Part shown: positions 26,801-35,256 of the stretch, piece after piece
How the letters are laid out: every line of letters begins with the position of its first letter
How positions within the stretch are numbered: position 1 is the first letter of the stretch
DNA from: DYFT01 sp041695085
GTDB lineage: Bacteria > Bacteroidota > Ignavibacteria > UBA10030
Direction: 5' to 3'
Length of the DNA stretch: 64,000 bases
NCBI GenBank assembly: GCA_041695085.1
Contig: JBGFRO010000014.1
Span: 4,845 to 68,844, forward strand
Translations under genes and position numbers: made by a program
The notes under the pieces: model-generated
The model's database searches: none
What the model saw: the letters and a program-made list of their open reading frames with translations, nothing else
What the model was told of the DNA's origin: nothing

Positions 26801-28057
26801 TTATTTCGAGACCGCTTTTCGGACCCGTTGCCGAATGCCCTTTTTCTTTCGAGCGAATCCATTCTTGTTGACTTGATAGAACGTCTTGACCGGCAAGCTG
26901 AAAATCTTGATAAACCCTTCGCTCGCTTTGTGGTCGAATGTATCCTCCGATGTGTAGGTAGCAAGCTGTATGTTGTAGAGCGAGTTGGGCGAGGTCCGGC
27001 CAGCTACCTCAACATTTCCTTTATAGAGCTTCAGCCGAACGCTACCATTGACGGTTTGTTGTGTCACGTCGATGAACGCATCGAGTGCGGAACGCAACGG
27101 CGTGAACCAAAGCCCGTTGTAGATCAAGGTCGCGTAGTCATGAGCGATCTTCGCCTTGTAGTGAGCCACCTCCTTGTCCAACGTCATTCGCTCAAGCTCA
27201 CGATGGGCCAGATGCAACACAGTTGCTGCCGGTGCTTCATAGATCTCACGTGACTTGATACCGACCAAGCGGTTCTCGATCAGATCGAGCCGACCGACGG
27301 CGTTCGCCCCCGCGAGCTCGTTTAACTCGTCAATCAACGCAACGCCGTTCATCGTTTTGCCGTTGAGCGATACAGGAACGCCGTGCTTGAATTCAATGGT
27401 GACATACGTCGGCTTGTCCGGCGCTTTCTCGGGAGCGACGGTTCTCTGGAATGCATCCTCCGGTGGCGGGAGCGTAGGATCCTCCAGAATACCGCATTCA
27501 ATTGCCGTTCCCCAGATGTTCTCGTCGATGGAGTAAGGACTTGCTTTCGATGCGGCGACAGGAATGCCGTGCTTCTCAGCGTATTCGATCTCCTCTTCAC
27601 GCGATTTGAATTCCCACTCCCGTAACGGTGCGAGCACTTTCAACTGTGGAGCGAGCGCGGCAACGGCCGCCTCGAAGCGCACCTGGTCGTTCCCTTTGCC
27701 GGTACAGCCATGAGCGACCGCCGTGCATTTCTCACGTAGGGCAACTTCTACGAGGGCCTTCGCCAGCAAAGGACGTCCTAGCGACGTTGCCATCGGGTAC
27801 GTATGCTCATAGAGCGCTCCGGCTTTCAGCGCCCGCCAGATGTATTCCCGCACGAACTCTTTGCGCAGATCCTGCACGTAGACTTTCTTTGCGCCTGTTT
27901 TGTATGCCTTCTCCGGTACGCCGATGAGCTCCTTCTTTTGGCCCAGATTCCCCGTCACAGTGATGATCTCGGCATTGTATTTTTCTTGCAGCCACTTCAC
28001 AATGACCGACGTGTCAAGACCGCCGGAATATGCTACTGCTATCTTTTCTCGTTTCAA
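26801..28057 (-). CDS. argG: Argininosuccinate synthase
   Basis: Joins citrulline and aspartate using ATP to make argininosuccinate. 418 aa; the ATP-pyrophosphatase P-loop AYSGGLDTS lies at residues 8-16, and the later GCTGKGNDQVRFE segment and SIDENIWG are intact. The start is taken as the TTG at 28057 because GAGGG sits 7 bases upstream and the product then begins KREKIAVAYSGG like the family; an in-frame TTG at 28090 overlaps argR. It is the last gene of argCJBFRG, with a terminator hairpin 27 bases beyond its stop. The C terminus has an unusual basic tail, ARKKKGIRQRVRKAVSK. Confidence 0.96.
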   Translation of the reverse strand: MKREKIAVAYSGGLDTSVIVKWLQEKYNAEIITVTGNLGQKKELIGVPEKAYKTGAKKVYVQDLRKEFVREYIWRALKAGALYEHTYPMATSLGRPLLAKALVEVALREKCTAVAHGCTGKGNDQVRFEAAVAALAPQLKVLAPLREWEFKSREEEIEYAEKHGIPVAASKASPYSIDENIWGTAIECGILEDPTLPPPEDAFQRTVAPEKAPDKPTYVTIEFKHGVPVSLNGKTMNGVALIDELNELAGANAVGRLDLIENRLVGIKSREIYEAPAATVLHLAHRELERMTLDKEVAHYKAKIAHDYATLIYNGLWFTPLRSALDAFIDVTQQTVNGSVRLKLYKGNVEVAGRTSPNSLYNIQLATYTSEDTFDHKASEGFIKIFSLPVKTFYQVNKNGFARKKKGIRQRVRKAVSK

Positions 28058-28082
28058 GGTTCTTCCCTCTTTTGATTGGTGT

Positions 28083-28544
28083 TTAAGCAACTTTTTGTTT
28101 CGGCTCCATCATCAAGCTGCGAAGAAGTTTCATGACAGTCTCAATTTGATTGACGGATGCCGGAGTAATGAAAATGGTGTTGTCCCCTGCGATCGTTCCC
28201 AGAATGGATGGATGACGTAGACTATCGATGATCTCCGCTACCCCTTGGGCCCGACCCGGCAATGTTTTCACAACAATAAGCGACTCGTTCGCGTCGATGC
28301 GCTCCACCTCGTAGCCGATAAACGGCTTCAGTCTCCGCTCTTCACTTTCCGTATGCAACACATAGCGCACCCCCTCGGGCGTATTGACGCGCGCAATACC
28401 CAGTTCCTTGAAATCGCGGGAGAGGGTCGCCTGTGTCACGTCAAACCCCGCCTTCTTCAACGCCTTGCAGAGCTCATCTTGACTGGTAATGACCTGATGC
28501 GTAATGATTTCTTTGATCGCGAACTGACGACTCTGCTTGTTCAT
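28083..28544 (-). CDS. argR: Arginine repressor
   Basis: Hexameric arginine-dependent DNA-binding regulator, 153 aa. The N-terminal winged helix has TSQDELCKALKKAGFDVTQATLSRDFKELG (seen as the motif pair ELCKALKKAG and TLSRDFKELG), and the C-terminal arginine-binding domain has GTIAGDNTIFITP with the conserved GDNT. Known members bind 18-bp ARG boxes. Here argR is embedded in the operon it presumably controls, between argF and argG; tandem ARG-box-like palindromes cover the promoter upstream of argC. This makes an autoregulated arginine switch likely. Confidence 0.96.
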   Translation of the reverse strand: MNKQSRQFAIKEIITHQVITSQDELCKALKKAGFDVTQATLSRDFKELGIARVNTPEGVRYVLHTESEERRLKPFIGYEVERIDANESLIVVKTLPGRAQGVAEIIDSLRHPSILGTIAGDNTIFITPASVNQIETVMKLLRSLMMEPKQKVA

Positions 28545-28556
28545 GTTTCCATCCTT

Positions 28557-29516
28557 TTATTCGTGTTCCATCACTTCAGCGGATTGGCGAGCCCGACGCC
28601 CGTCGAGTTCGTCGTACACTTCGATCAACTTCACCATGATTGCCTTCTGCACGTGCAATCGATTTTCCGCTTGATCGAAGACGATCGACTGCTTTCCGTC
28701 GATCACCTCTGAAGTCACCTCCTCTTCCCGATGCGCGGGCAAGCAATGCATAAAGACACAGTCCGGCTTTGCGAGCGAGAGGAGTTGCGTATGAACCTGA
28801 TAGCCGGCAAAATCGCGTTTGCGCTGCTCGGACTCAGCTTCCTGTCCCATGCTTGTCCACACGTCCGTGTACACAACATCCGCGTCTCTCACCGCTGCAG
28901 ACGGATCACTGACGATTTCGATGACGCTCACGCCCCGCTTCTTTGCCCGGTTGACTATCTCCGGATTCGGTTCGTACCCTTTCGGTGCGGCAAGCACAAA
29001 ATGAAGCGGTATGAGTTCACACACCTCCAGCCACGAGTTCACAACGTTGTTGCCATCACCGACAAAGACAACCTTCGCCCCCGGTTTCAACTTGCCGTGC
29101 TGACGCATCGTGTACACATCGGCAACGATCTGGCAAGGATGTGAAAGGTCGGTGAGCGCGTTGATGACCGGCACCGTGGCATGCCGTGCAAGTTCCAGCA
29201 GTACGGCGTGGTCGTAAAGTCGCGCGACGATCATGCTCGTCATGCGCGAGAGCAACTCCGCCACGTCGCTCGCCTTCTCCCGAACGCCAATTCCAACCCC
29301 ATCTTGTGAAAGAACAATCGGATGGCCGCCGAGTCCGACCACTCCCACCTCAAACGAGACGCGCGTTCGGAGAGAGGGCTTCTGGAAAATCAACGCGACG
29401 GACTTTCCCGCCAAGGGACGGATGTGCGGGTTCGTCTTCAGCGTGTCCGTTACTACCAAGAGCTCTTCGAACTCCGTCGGCGTGAGATCGACAAGTGAGA
29501 GAAAATCTTTTTTCAT
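28557..29516 (-). CDS. argF: Ornithine carbamoyltransferase
   Basis: Transfers carbamoyl from carbamoyl phosphate to ornithine to give citrulline. 319 aa. The carbamoyl-phosphate loop reads SLRTR (residues 48-52, in KPSLRTRVSFEVG) where STRTR is commoner; HPCQ at 126-129, the SMGQEAE ornithine loop and HCLPA are all present. The intact HPCQ and SMG loop argue for ornithine rather than N-acetyl- or N-succinyl-ornithine as substrate. Its start overlaps the argB stop by 4 bases (ATGA), and argR follows 12 bases downstream. Confidence 0.93.
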   Translation of the reverse strand: MKKDFLSLVDLTPTEFEELLVVTDTLKTNPHIRPLAGKSVALIFQKPSLRTRVSFEVGVVGLGGHPIVLSQDGVGIGVREKASDVAELLSRMTSMIVARLYDHAVLLELARHATVPVINALTDLSHPCQIVADVYTMRQHGKLKPGAKVVFVGDGNNVVNSWLEVCELIPLHFVLAAPKGYEPNPEIVNRAKKRGVSVIEIVSDPSAAVRDADVVYTDVWTSMGQEAESEQRKRDFAGYQVHTQLLSLAKPDCVFMHCLPAHREEEVTSEVIDGKQSIVFDQAENRLHVQKAIMVKLIEVYDELDGRRARQSAEVMEHE

Positions 29517-30382
29517 CCGTTCCTCCGCCCTTCTCCATGGATCATTTGCGTACCGATACCTTCGTCGGTGAAGATCTCGAGCAGGAGAGAATGCTTGATT
29601 CTGCCATCGATGATGTGAACTTTGTTGACGCCGGCATCGAGGGTATGAAACGCAGAGGTGACTTTCGGGATCATTCCTCCAAAGATCGATCCGTCCGCAA
29701 TCATAGCCTCCCCTTCCTTCTTGGTGAGCGTCGAGACCAGTTTGTTGTTGACGATGACCCCTTCGATATCGCTGAGGTACACCAGCTTCTCGGCTTTCAA
29801 CGCTGCGGCCACCGATCCCGCGGCGAGATCCGCGTTAATATTATAGAGGAGACCGTTGTCACCCACACCGATCGGGGCGATCACCGGCATCATACCGTTG
29901 CCGAGCAAGAGATTGATAAACGGCACGTTGACGGAGGTGATTTCTCCGACCAGGCCGAGATCGGCTCCGTCAAGGATCTGTTTTCTCGCGCGCAGCAGGA
30001 GGTTATCCACTCCGCACAACCCGACGGCGTTCCCTCCATTGGTATTGATCAGGTTCACGATGTGCTTGTTGATCTTGCCTGCGAGCGTCATCAACACCAC
30101 ATCGATCATGTTCTCGTCGGTAAAACGTTGACCCTTCACAAACTTCGTTTCGATGTTGAACACCTTCGCCGCCTCCGTAATCTCCTTCCCTCCTCCATGG
30201 ATGATGACGATGTTGATGCCGATCTTTCGAAGGATCGTCACATCCTTCGCAAAGGTTTGTTTGAGTTGATCGTCCGTCATCGCCGCACCGCCGTACTTGA
30301 TGACGAAGGTCTTGCCTTCGTACGTCTGGATGTACGGAAGGGCTTCGATCAACACTTCTTCTTTGGTCGCGTAATCAATCAT
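29513..30382 (-). CDS. argB: Acetylglutamate kinase
   Basis: Phosphorylates N-acetylglutamate in the second step of the cyclic arginine pathway. 289 aa, amino-acid kinase fold. The glycine-rich phosphate loop is in VIKYGGAAM (near residue 24) and IVIIHGGGKEI (near 58), and the ADLAAGSVAAAL and GGMIPKV segments are conserved. It starts ATG at 30382 and its stop overlaps the argF start. It sits 96 bases after argJ, the only sizeable gap inside the operon. Confidence 0.96.
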   Translation of the reverse strand: MIDYATKEEVLIEALPYIQTYEGKTFVIKYGGAAMTDDQLKQTFAKDVTILRKIGINIVIIHGGGKEITEAAKVFNIETKFVKGQRFTDENMIDVVLMTLAGKINKHIVNLINTNGGNAVGLCGVDNLLLRARKQILDGADLGLVGEITSVNVPFINLLLGNGMMPVIAPIGVGDNGLLYNINADLAAGSVAAALKAEKLVYLSDIEGVIVNNKLVSTLTKKEGEAMIADGSIFGGMIPKVTSAFHTLDAGVNKVHIIDGRIKHSLLLEIFTDEGIGTQMIHGEGRRNG

Positions 30383-30478
30383 GGTTGGTCATCAATTGGA
30401 TGAGCGGCCGTTCGCCCCCGAGACAGAAGCCACTTCACAACTGCTGCATCTCAGGAGGTGGATGGAATCCAGAGCCTC

Positions 30479-31699
30479 CTACGAGCGATAGCTTGCGTTG
30501 ATGTGGACGTATTCCTTGGTGAGATCGCACGTCCAAAACCGCGCAAATTGATTTCCCTGATTTAAATCGATCGCCACAACGACATGCTCTTGCCCGAGAA
30601 TGTCCTTTGCCTTCTCCTCATCGAGGACGATCTCATAGTTCTTCTTCAGGATGGGAAGATCGTTGAAGGAGATCTCAACGATATCCGGATTGAAGTCGAT
30701 GCCCGAGTATCCAACGGCGGCGAGAATTCTTCCCCAGTTCGCGTCCGCGCCATGGATAGCAGTTTTGACGAGATTCGAGTTCGCAACGGCGCGCGCTGCC
30801 TGTGCTGCTTCCTCTTCGGATCGGGCTCCTTTGACCTGAATCTCAATCAATTTCGTCGCTCCTTCGCCATCCCGCGCGATCATCTTCGCGAGCTTGATCA
30901 AGACATACTCCAACGCCGCGGAAAAAAGTTGATACTCCTCTGAATTCTCACCAAACGGCGCATGGTTTGCCAGGCCGTTGGCAAGCACCAACACCTGATC
31001 GTTCGTACTCATGTCGCCATCGACCGTAATCCTGTTAAAGGAACGATTAGTGGCAGATTGAAGAGCCTTCATCAAGAGCGGTTGCGAGATGGCGACGTCG
31101 GTCGTGATGAAGGCCAGCATCGTCGCCATGTTTGGCGCGATCATGCCGGAACCTTTCGCCACTCCGCCAATCGTCACTGTCGAAGCACCCAGCGTGAACT
31201 GCACCGCCGCTTCTTTCGGATAGGTGTCGGTCGTCATGATTGCCTCGGCAGCGTCTCTGTTGCCGGACCGACTGAGCATTTTGGCGAGCTCACCGATGGC
31301 AGGAACCACTTTGTCCATCGGCATATACTGGCCAATGACGCCGGTGGAAGAGACCATAACGTGTTCTTCCGGAATGCCGAGCACTTCCGCCGTTGTGCGC
31401 ACCATCTGCCAGGCGTCGTTCAATCCGCGTTCGCCCGTGCACGCGTTGGCGTTACCGCTGTTCACAACAATCGCAGAACACAGGGAAGAACGTTTGAGTT
31501 GGATCTTGTCGACAAGAATGGGAGCGGCTTGCGTCTTATTGAGCGTGAAGACTCCAGCAACCGTTGCCGGAGTATCGGAAACAATCATCGCGATGTCTTT
31601 CTTTACTTTGCGGATACCGCAGTACATCCCCGCTGCCCGAAACCCTTGCGGCGCCGTCACTCCTCCTGCACATTCATTCATATTCAGTTGATCCATCAT
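30479..31699 (-). CDS. argJ: Bifunctional glutamate N-acetyltransferase / N-acetylornithine transacetylase
   Basis: Recycles the acetyl group from N-acetylornithine to glutamate; the bifunctional form can also use acetyl-CoA. 406 aa. The self-cleavage site is visible in MIAPNMATMLAF: Thr193 after Ala192 is the nucleophile that becomes the N terminus of the beta chain. The SSTGVIGQYMPMDK oxyanion segment is intact. With ArgJ present, arginine synthesis is the cyclic route and neither ArgA nor ArgE is strictly needed. Its start overlaps the argC stop in an ATGA (31696-31699). Confidence 0.96.
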   Translation of the reverse strand: MMDQLNMNECAGGVTAPQGFRAAGMYCGIRKVKKDIAMIVSDTPATVAGVFTLNKTQAAPILVDKIQLKRSSLCSAIVVNSGNANACTGERGLNDAWQMVRTTAEVLGIPEEHVMVSSTGVIGQYMPMDKVVPAIGELAKMLSRSGNRDAAEAIMTTDTYPKEAAVQFTLGASTVTIGGVAKGSGMIAPNMATMLAFITTDVAISQPLLMKALQSATNRSFNRITVDGDMSTNDQVLVLANGLANHAPFGENSEEYQLFSAALEYVLIKLAKMIARDGEGATKLIEIQVKGARSEEEAAQAARAVANSNLVKTAIHGADANWGRILAAVGYSGIDFNPDIVEISFNDLPILKKNYEIVLDEEKAKDILGQEHVVVAIDLNQGNQFARFWTCDLTKEYVHINASYRS

Positions 31700-32721
31700 A
31701 ACAGCCCCTCCGTCTCATCATATCCAAACATAATGTTCATGTTTTGCACTGCTTGTCCTGCAGCTCCCTTGATCAGGTTGTCAATCGCCGAAAAAAGAAT
31801 GAGCTGTCCATTTTCCTGATAGACGCGGAAACCGATGTCGATGTAGTTCGTGTAGTTGACATGCTTGATCTCCGGAATGACCGTGTCGGAGACGCGGACA
31901 AACGGTTTATCTCCATAATACTTCTTGAATACGTCCAGCACATCCGATTGCTGGAGCCCTTCTTTCACCGGTGCATAGATGCTTGTATAGATACCGCGCG
32001 TAATCGGCAAGAGATGAGGAACGAATGTCACTCCGACGTTCGTCCCGGAAATCTGTTCCAGCACAGATGTAATCTCAGGAATGTGTTGATGCACTCCCAC
32101 TTTATAGGCTTTGACTGACTCATTCACCTCGGCAAAGGAGAGATCAACGTTCGCACTCCGGCCGGCACCGGAGACTCCGGAGAGCGAGCTGATGACGATG
32201 CCGCTCGATCCGATCAGGGCCTCTTTGAGCAACGGAGCGAGAGGAAGAATGGCGCTCGTCGGATAACAGCCCGGATTGGCGATGAACTGTGCGGACTTAA
32301 TGTACTCGCGATTCCACTCCGGAAGCCCGTACACTGCTTGCGTCAGCAGGTGCGCGGCCCGATGTTGATGTTGGTAAAACCGCTCGTACCTCGCGACCTC
32401 CTGCAACCGGAAATCGCCTCCGAGGTCAATGACCTTTTTCCCGCGAGCAACCAACTCGGGCACAATATTCATCGCTTCCCCAGAAGGGAGGGCGATGAAC
32501 ACAACATCGCTGGCGCATGCCGAGTCGACTGAGTACTGCTCCAGCACCGTGTCAAACACCTTCGCAAAGAAGGGATAGATCTCGCCGATGCGCTTCCCAG
32601 CAGAGGTATTCGCGAAGAGCTTCTCGATGCCAACATGCCTATGGCGAGAAAGAATCTTGAGCAGTTCAGCCCCCGAGTAACCGGAGGCACCAATTATAGA
32701 TGCTTTGATGTCTGGAGCCAA
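31696..32721 (-). CDS. argC: N-acetyl-gamma-glutamyl-phosphate reductase
   Basis: NADPH-dependent reductase for the third step of arginine synthesis, 341 aa. The Rossmann motif GASGYSGAELLKIL is at about residues 12-25 and the active-site cysteine in FIANPGCYPTSAILPL near 150; the later PHLLPITRGIYTS segment is typical. A TTG start at 32721 is used, with AGGAAAG just upstream. It is the first gene of the argCJBFRG operon and directly follows the ARG-box-like operator region. No argD (acetylornithine aminotransferase) is found in the window, so that step must be encoded elsewhere. Confidence 0.95.
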   Translation of the reverse strand: MAPDIKASIIGASGYSGAELLKILSRHRHVGIEKLFANTSAGKRIGEIYPFFAKVFDTVLEQYSVDSACASDVVFIALPSGEAMNIVPELVARGKKVIDLGGDFRLQEVARYERFYQHQHRAAHLLTQAVYGLPEWNREYIKSAQFIANPGCYPTSAILPLAPLLKEALIGSSGIVISSLSGVSGAGRSANVDLSFAEVNESVKAYKVGVHQHIPEITSVLEQISGTNVGVTFVPHLLPITRGIYTSIYAPVKEGLQQSDVLDVFKKYYGDKPFVRVSDTVIPEIKHVNYTNYIDIGFRVYQENGQLILFSAIDNLIKGAAGQAVQNMNIMFGYDETEGLL

Positions 32722-32739
32722 TGTCTTTCCTGAAAGAAT

Positions 32740-32777
32740 ACTGCATAATTATACATATTTATGTATAAGTATACAAG
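32740..32777 (-). promoter_or_regulatory. Tandem ARG-box-like operator
   Basis: Two 14-bp imperfect palindromes lie upstream of argC. On the coding (minus) strand they read TGTATACTTATACA (32762-32775) and TGTATAATTATGCA (32742-32755), 20 bp centre to centre. This corresponds to two 18-bp ARG boxes 2 bp apart, resembling the TGAATA..TATTCA core bound by ArgR. The upstream box overlaps the -10, as expected for repression by the ArgR encoded in the same operon. Confidence 0.7.
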
Positions 32778-32797
32778 CACTTTTTCAATCTGAACAA
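32768..32797 (-). promoter_or_regulatory. Predicted promoter of the arg operon
   Basis: On the minus strand, -35 TTGTTC (32797-32792), an 18-bp spacer and -10 TATACT (32773-32768). Transcription would start near 32761, giving a leader of about 40 bases before the argC TTG. The -10 lies inside the first ARG-box-like palindrome. Confidence 0.55.
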
Positions 32798-32833
32798 AAT
32801 TTAATGTTACCGTGAAAAGTTATGTAAGCGCCG

Positions 32834-32862
32834 TTGGCCAGAGGCTAAAGCTTTTGTATATT
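32834..32862 (+). promoter_or_regulatory. Predicted promoter of ychF
   Basis: -35 TTGGCC (32834-32839), a 17-bp spacer and -10 TATATT (32857-32862) with a TTG just before the -10. Transcription would begin near 32869, a few bases ahead of a leader hairpin. The layout is that of a housekeeping sigma factor rather than the TTG/TAnnTTTG type of Bacteroides. Confidence 0.5.
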
Positions 32863-32877
32863 GGAGCCGCGCAATGA

Positions 32878-32908
32878 GACCTGGCGAGTGAAGTTCGCTC
32901 GTCAGGTC
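32878..32908 (+). promoter_or_regulatory. Terminator-like hairpin in the ychF leader
   Basis: GACCTGGCGAG/CTCGTCAGGTC (32878-32888/32898-32908) forms an 11-bp stem with one G.T pair and a 9-base loop, followed by TTTCTGTT. It lies between the predicted start of transcription and the ychF ribosome-binding site (GGAGG at 32921), so it may act as an attenuator or as a 5'-end stabiliser. Confidence 0.5.
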
Positions 32909-32936
32909 TTTCTGTTGAACGGAGGAACGAAGAATC

Positions 32937-34034
32937 ATGGGATTTGCCTGCGGTATTGTTGGATTGCCGAACGTCGGCAAATCGACGCTCTTCAACGCCA
33001 TAACCTCGGCCGGAGCAGAAGCAGCCAATTACCCATTCTGCACGATCGATCCGAACATCGGCGTCGTCCCCGTACCCGATCCCCGCATCGACCGGCTGGC
33101 GGAGATCTATCGTCCAGCCAAGATTATTCCGACCACGATCGAGTTCCTCGACATCGCCGGACTTGTGAAGGGAGCGAGCAAAGGGGAAGGATTAGGCAAC
33201 CAGTTCCTTTCACACATACGGAATGTCGATGCCCTCGCACATGTCGTGCGGTGCTTCGATGATTCCAACGTTGTCCATCTCGATGGGAATGTCAATCCGC
33301 AACGCGATATCGAAGTGATCGAAACGGAACTCATCCTGAAAGACCTCGAGACGGTTGCGAAGAAACTAAGCGACGCCGAGAAACGGGCGAAGACCGGAGA
33401 GAAGAAGATCAAACTGGAAGCCGAATTCTACTCCCGTGTGCGCGATCATCTTTTCGGTGGACGGTTGGCTCGCTATCTTACATTAGCGGGCGACGACGAA
33501 TCCTTATGGATGCGTGATCTACATCTCCTCACCAACAAACCGGTGATGTACGTCTGCAACGTGCACGAGCGAGATCTTCTTGTTGAGAACGACTATGTCC
33601 GGACGGTACGAGCCGTCGCTGCGAAGGAGGGGGCCAAGGTGGTCGTCATCAGCGCAGCGGTGGAGGCAGAGGTGGCCGAGCTACCGGAGACGGAGCGTGG
33701 ACACTTTCTGCAGGGGTTGGGACTGAAAGAGTCGGGTTTGCATCAAGTAATCCGTGAAGGCTACGATCTTCTCCACTTGATCACCTTTTTTACCGCCGGA
33801 CCCAAAGAAGTACATGCGTGGACCATTCACCGGGGAGCTTCGGCACCCGAAGCTGCAGGCATGATTCACTCCGATTTCGAAAGGGGGTTCATCCGCGCTG
33901 AGGTCATGAAGTTTTCCGATCTCGACCGTCTCGGTTCAGAGTCAGCAGTGAAGGAGAACGGACTCTTGCGTATCGAGGGGCGAGAATACGTGATGGAAGA
34001 TGGAGATGTTGTGTACTTTCGGTTCAACGTGTAA
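32937..34034 (+). CDS. ychF: Ribosome-binding ATPase YchF
   Basis: Universally conserved Obg-related P-loop protein that prefers ATP to GTP and associates with ribosomes; linked to translation and oxidative-stress responses. 365 aa. The Walker A/G1 motif GLPNVGKST is at residues 8-16, DIAGLVKGASKGEGLGNQFL at about 68-87 carries G3, and NVHE gives the divergent G4. The helical coiled-coil insert (about 125-180) is followed by a C-terminal TGS-like domain with TAGPKEVHAWTI and REYVMEDGDVVYFRFNV. The ATG at 32937 follows GGAGG by 11 bases. It is a single-gene unit, divergent from the arg operon. Confidence 0.97.
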   Translation: MGFACGIVGLPNVGKSTLFNAITSAGAEAANYPFCTIDPNIGVVPVPDPRIDRLAEIYRPAKIIPTTIEFLDIAGLVKGASKGEGLGNQFLSHIRNVDALAHVVRCFDDSNVVHLDGNVNPQRDIEVIETELILKDLETVAKKLSDAEKRAKTGEKKIKLEAEFYSRVRDHLFGGRLARYLTLAGDDESLWMRDLHLLTNKPVMYVCNVHERDLLVENDYVRTVRAVAAKEGAKVVVISAAVEAEVAELPETERGHFLQGLGLKESGLHQVIREGYDLLHLITFFTAGPKEVHAWTIHRGASAPEAAGMIHSDFERGFIRAEVMKFSDLDRLGSESAVKENGLLRIEGREYVMEDGDVVYFRFNV

Positions 34035-34039
34035 CGCAA

Positions 34040-34079
34040 TGGGGCCAACCGCCGACACAAACAGACGGCTCTGGCTCCA
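34040..34079. terminator. Intrinsic terminator after ychF
   Basis: An 8-bp stem with one G.T pair, TGGGGCCA/TGGCTCCA (34040-34047/34072-34079), encloses an inner GCCG/CGGC stem (34051-34054/34066-34069) and is followed by TCTGTTCTTATTC. It is located 6 bases after the ychF stop and before the convergent small gene. Confidence 0.6.
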
Positions 34080-34087
34080 CTCTGTTC

Positions 34088-34273
34088 TTATTCTTCGGCG
34101 AACTTCTTTATCACATCGAAATATTTCACAATCGCCTTCGCTTTCGTTTTTCCGAACGCCAGCCAGTGCCATGCCGCATCGGGCGAAGGATGATCGACAA
34201 GCGGAATCCTCAACACTAGCTTTCCTTTGAATTCGGTAATCTCTGGCTGAGCTACTTTCTGTTGTTCATCCAT
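34088..34273 (-). CDS. Small conserved-looking hypothetical protein
   Basis: A 61-aa soluble protein that I do not recognise. It begins MDEQQKVAQPEITEFKGK and ends VKYFDVIKKFAEE; there is no signal peptide, membrane segment or cysteine. A GGGGGA ribosome-binding site lies 5 bases before the ATG, and the composition is that of a folded small protein, which is why I keep it despite its length. It is convergent with ychF and downstream of the membrane-protein gene on the same strand, about 210 bases away; the gap between them holds nothing recognisable. Confidence 0.6.
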   Translation of the reverse strand: MDEQQKVAQPEITEFKGKLVLRIPLVDHPSPDAAWHWLAFGKTKAKAIVKYFDVIKKFAEE

Positions 34274-34485
34274 ATATCCCCCGTTGTTGTCCCATTGATG
34301 TCATCTTCCGAAAAACGTGCTTTATCACTGTACCCGTATACGTGGAAAAGTCGAAAATGCCCTGTAGTGCCGAAGAGAGATAACCCCTCACGAACGGCCT
34401 GCTTCTGCTCCCAATTTCAGCACAAAGTAACGACTTGATGGACCAGACGCTTCTATTCAACACGCCATAAGTTATTTTCCGCCGG

Positions 34486-35046
34486 CTATTCCGGCCACAA
34501 CCATCCAAACGTACCGCCGGTCAGCACTGCATAGACCGCAGCATCGATGATGCCTTTAAGGGTCCTCCCCAAAGATCTCTTAAACCACACAAAATCCTGC
34601 CACTGCGCCACCGTGTAGCAGGCAAAAGCGGTGCATCCGGCAAACCGAAAGACGGAAAGATACTCCGCCCCCGGTTCCAGCGCCCGGCCTGCAATATAGG
34701 CCGCAAACACGCCAACAACCACCGAGAACAAGAACCACTGAATGAAGTTCCCAGTCATCGACTGTTGACCGCTCGGCCAGACTGTCATCAGGAGCACCGG
34801 TCCCTTTTCGCGCTTGGCCTGATACTCTGCCGACCTGAACACGCCCGGATCGCCTGCATATGGCAGGAGATACTCGCCGGGTGGAATGTTGAAGCCGCGC
34901 AACGCATCCATTACCTTCTCTTCCTCGGGAACCTTGGAAAAATCCTTGTAGTGATATGTGAACACCATATGGATGATCGAACTGGCAACGAAGACAAACA
35001 CCGCTGACACGAGAATCGGCAACCAAAGAGAAAGGATGGAAACCAT
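34486..35046 (-). CDS. Integral membrane protein of unknown function
   Basis: A 186-aa protein with an N-terminal transmembrane helix (about 5-27), a soluble segment of about 70 residues (KDFSKVPEEEKVMDALRGF ... PPGEYLLPYAGD ... KGPVLLMTVWPSG) and three further helices (about 103-124, 130-148, 165-183). I have the impression of a recurrent uncharacterised family in environmental bacteria, with the PPGEY and KGP...PSG segments conserved, but cannot name it. An AGGTTGCC-like upstream context gives a weak ribosome-binding site. The roughly 210 bases upstream of it hold no other gene. Confidence 0.75.
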   Translation of the reverse strand: MVSILSLWLPILVSAVFVFVASSIIHMVFTYHYKDFSKVPEEEKVMDALRGFNIPPGEYLLPYAGDPGVFRSAEYQAKREKGPVLLMTVWPSGQQSMTGNFIQWFLFSVVVGVFAAYIAGRALEPGAEYLSVFRFAGCTAFACYTVAQWQDFVWFKRSLGRTLKGIIDAAVYAVLTGGTFGWLWPE

Positions 35047-35256
35047 GGCAACCTCCTTCGGTGTGGTGGGCGGATGATATCGTCACTGCGACGGCGTGAT
35101 GCAATGTATCAGAAAATCTTAAGGAATCAACTCACCGGCAGAACGATATTCATCACCTTCGTTTGCAGGCGTCGCTTCCGGTTCCTGGACCCTCCCCAGA
35201 AAATAGAGTGTAGCGACGCGAAGCAGGGCAGAGGGAGAGTGCCCAGGAGTCATTTG

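Noticed and set aside
30962..31819. Plus-strand open frame of 285 codons
   Set aside because: Antisense to argJ and argC, with no family resemblance.
34266..34508. 80-codon minus-strand frame between two small genes
   Set aside because: It overlaps the ends of both neighbours, has no ribosome-binding site and looks like read-out of non-coding sequence.
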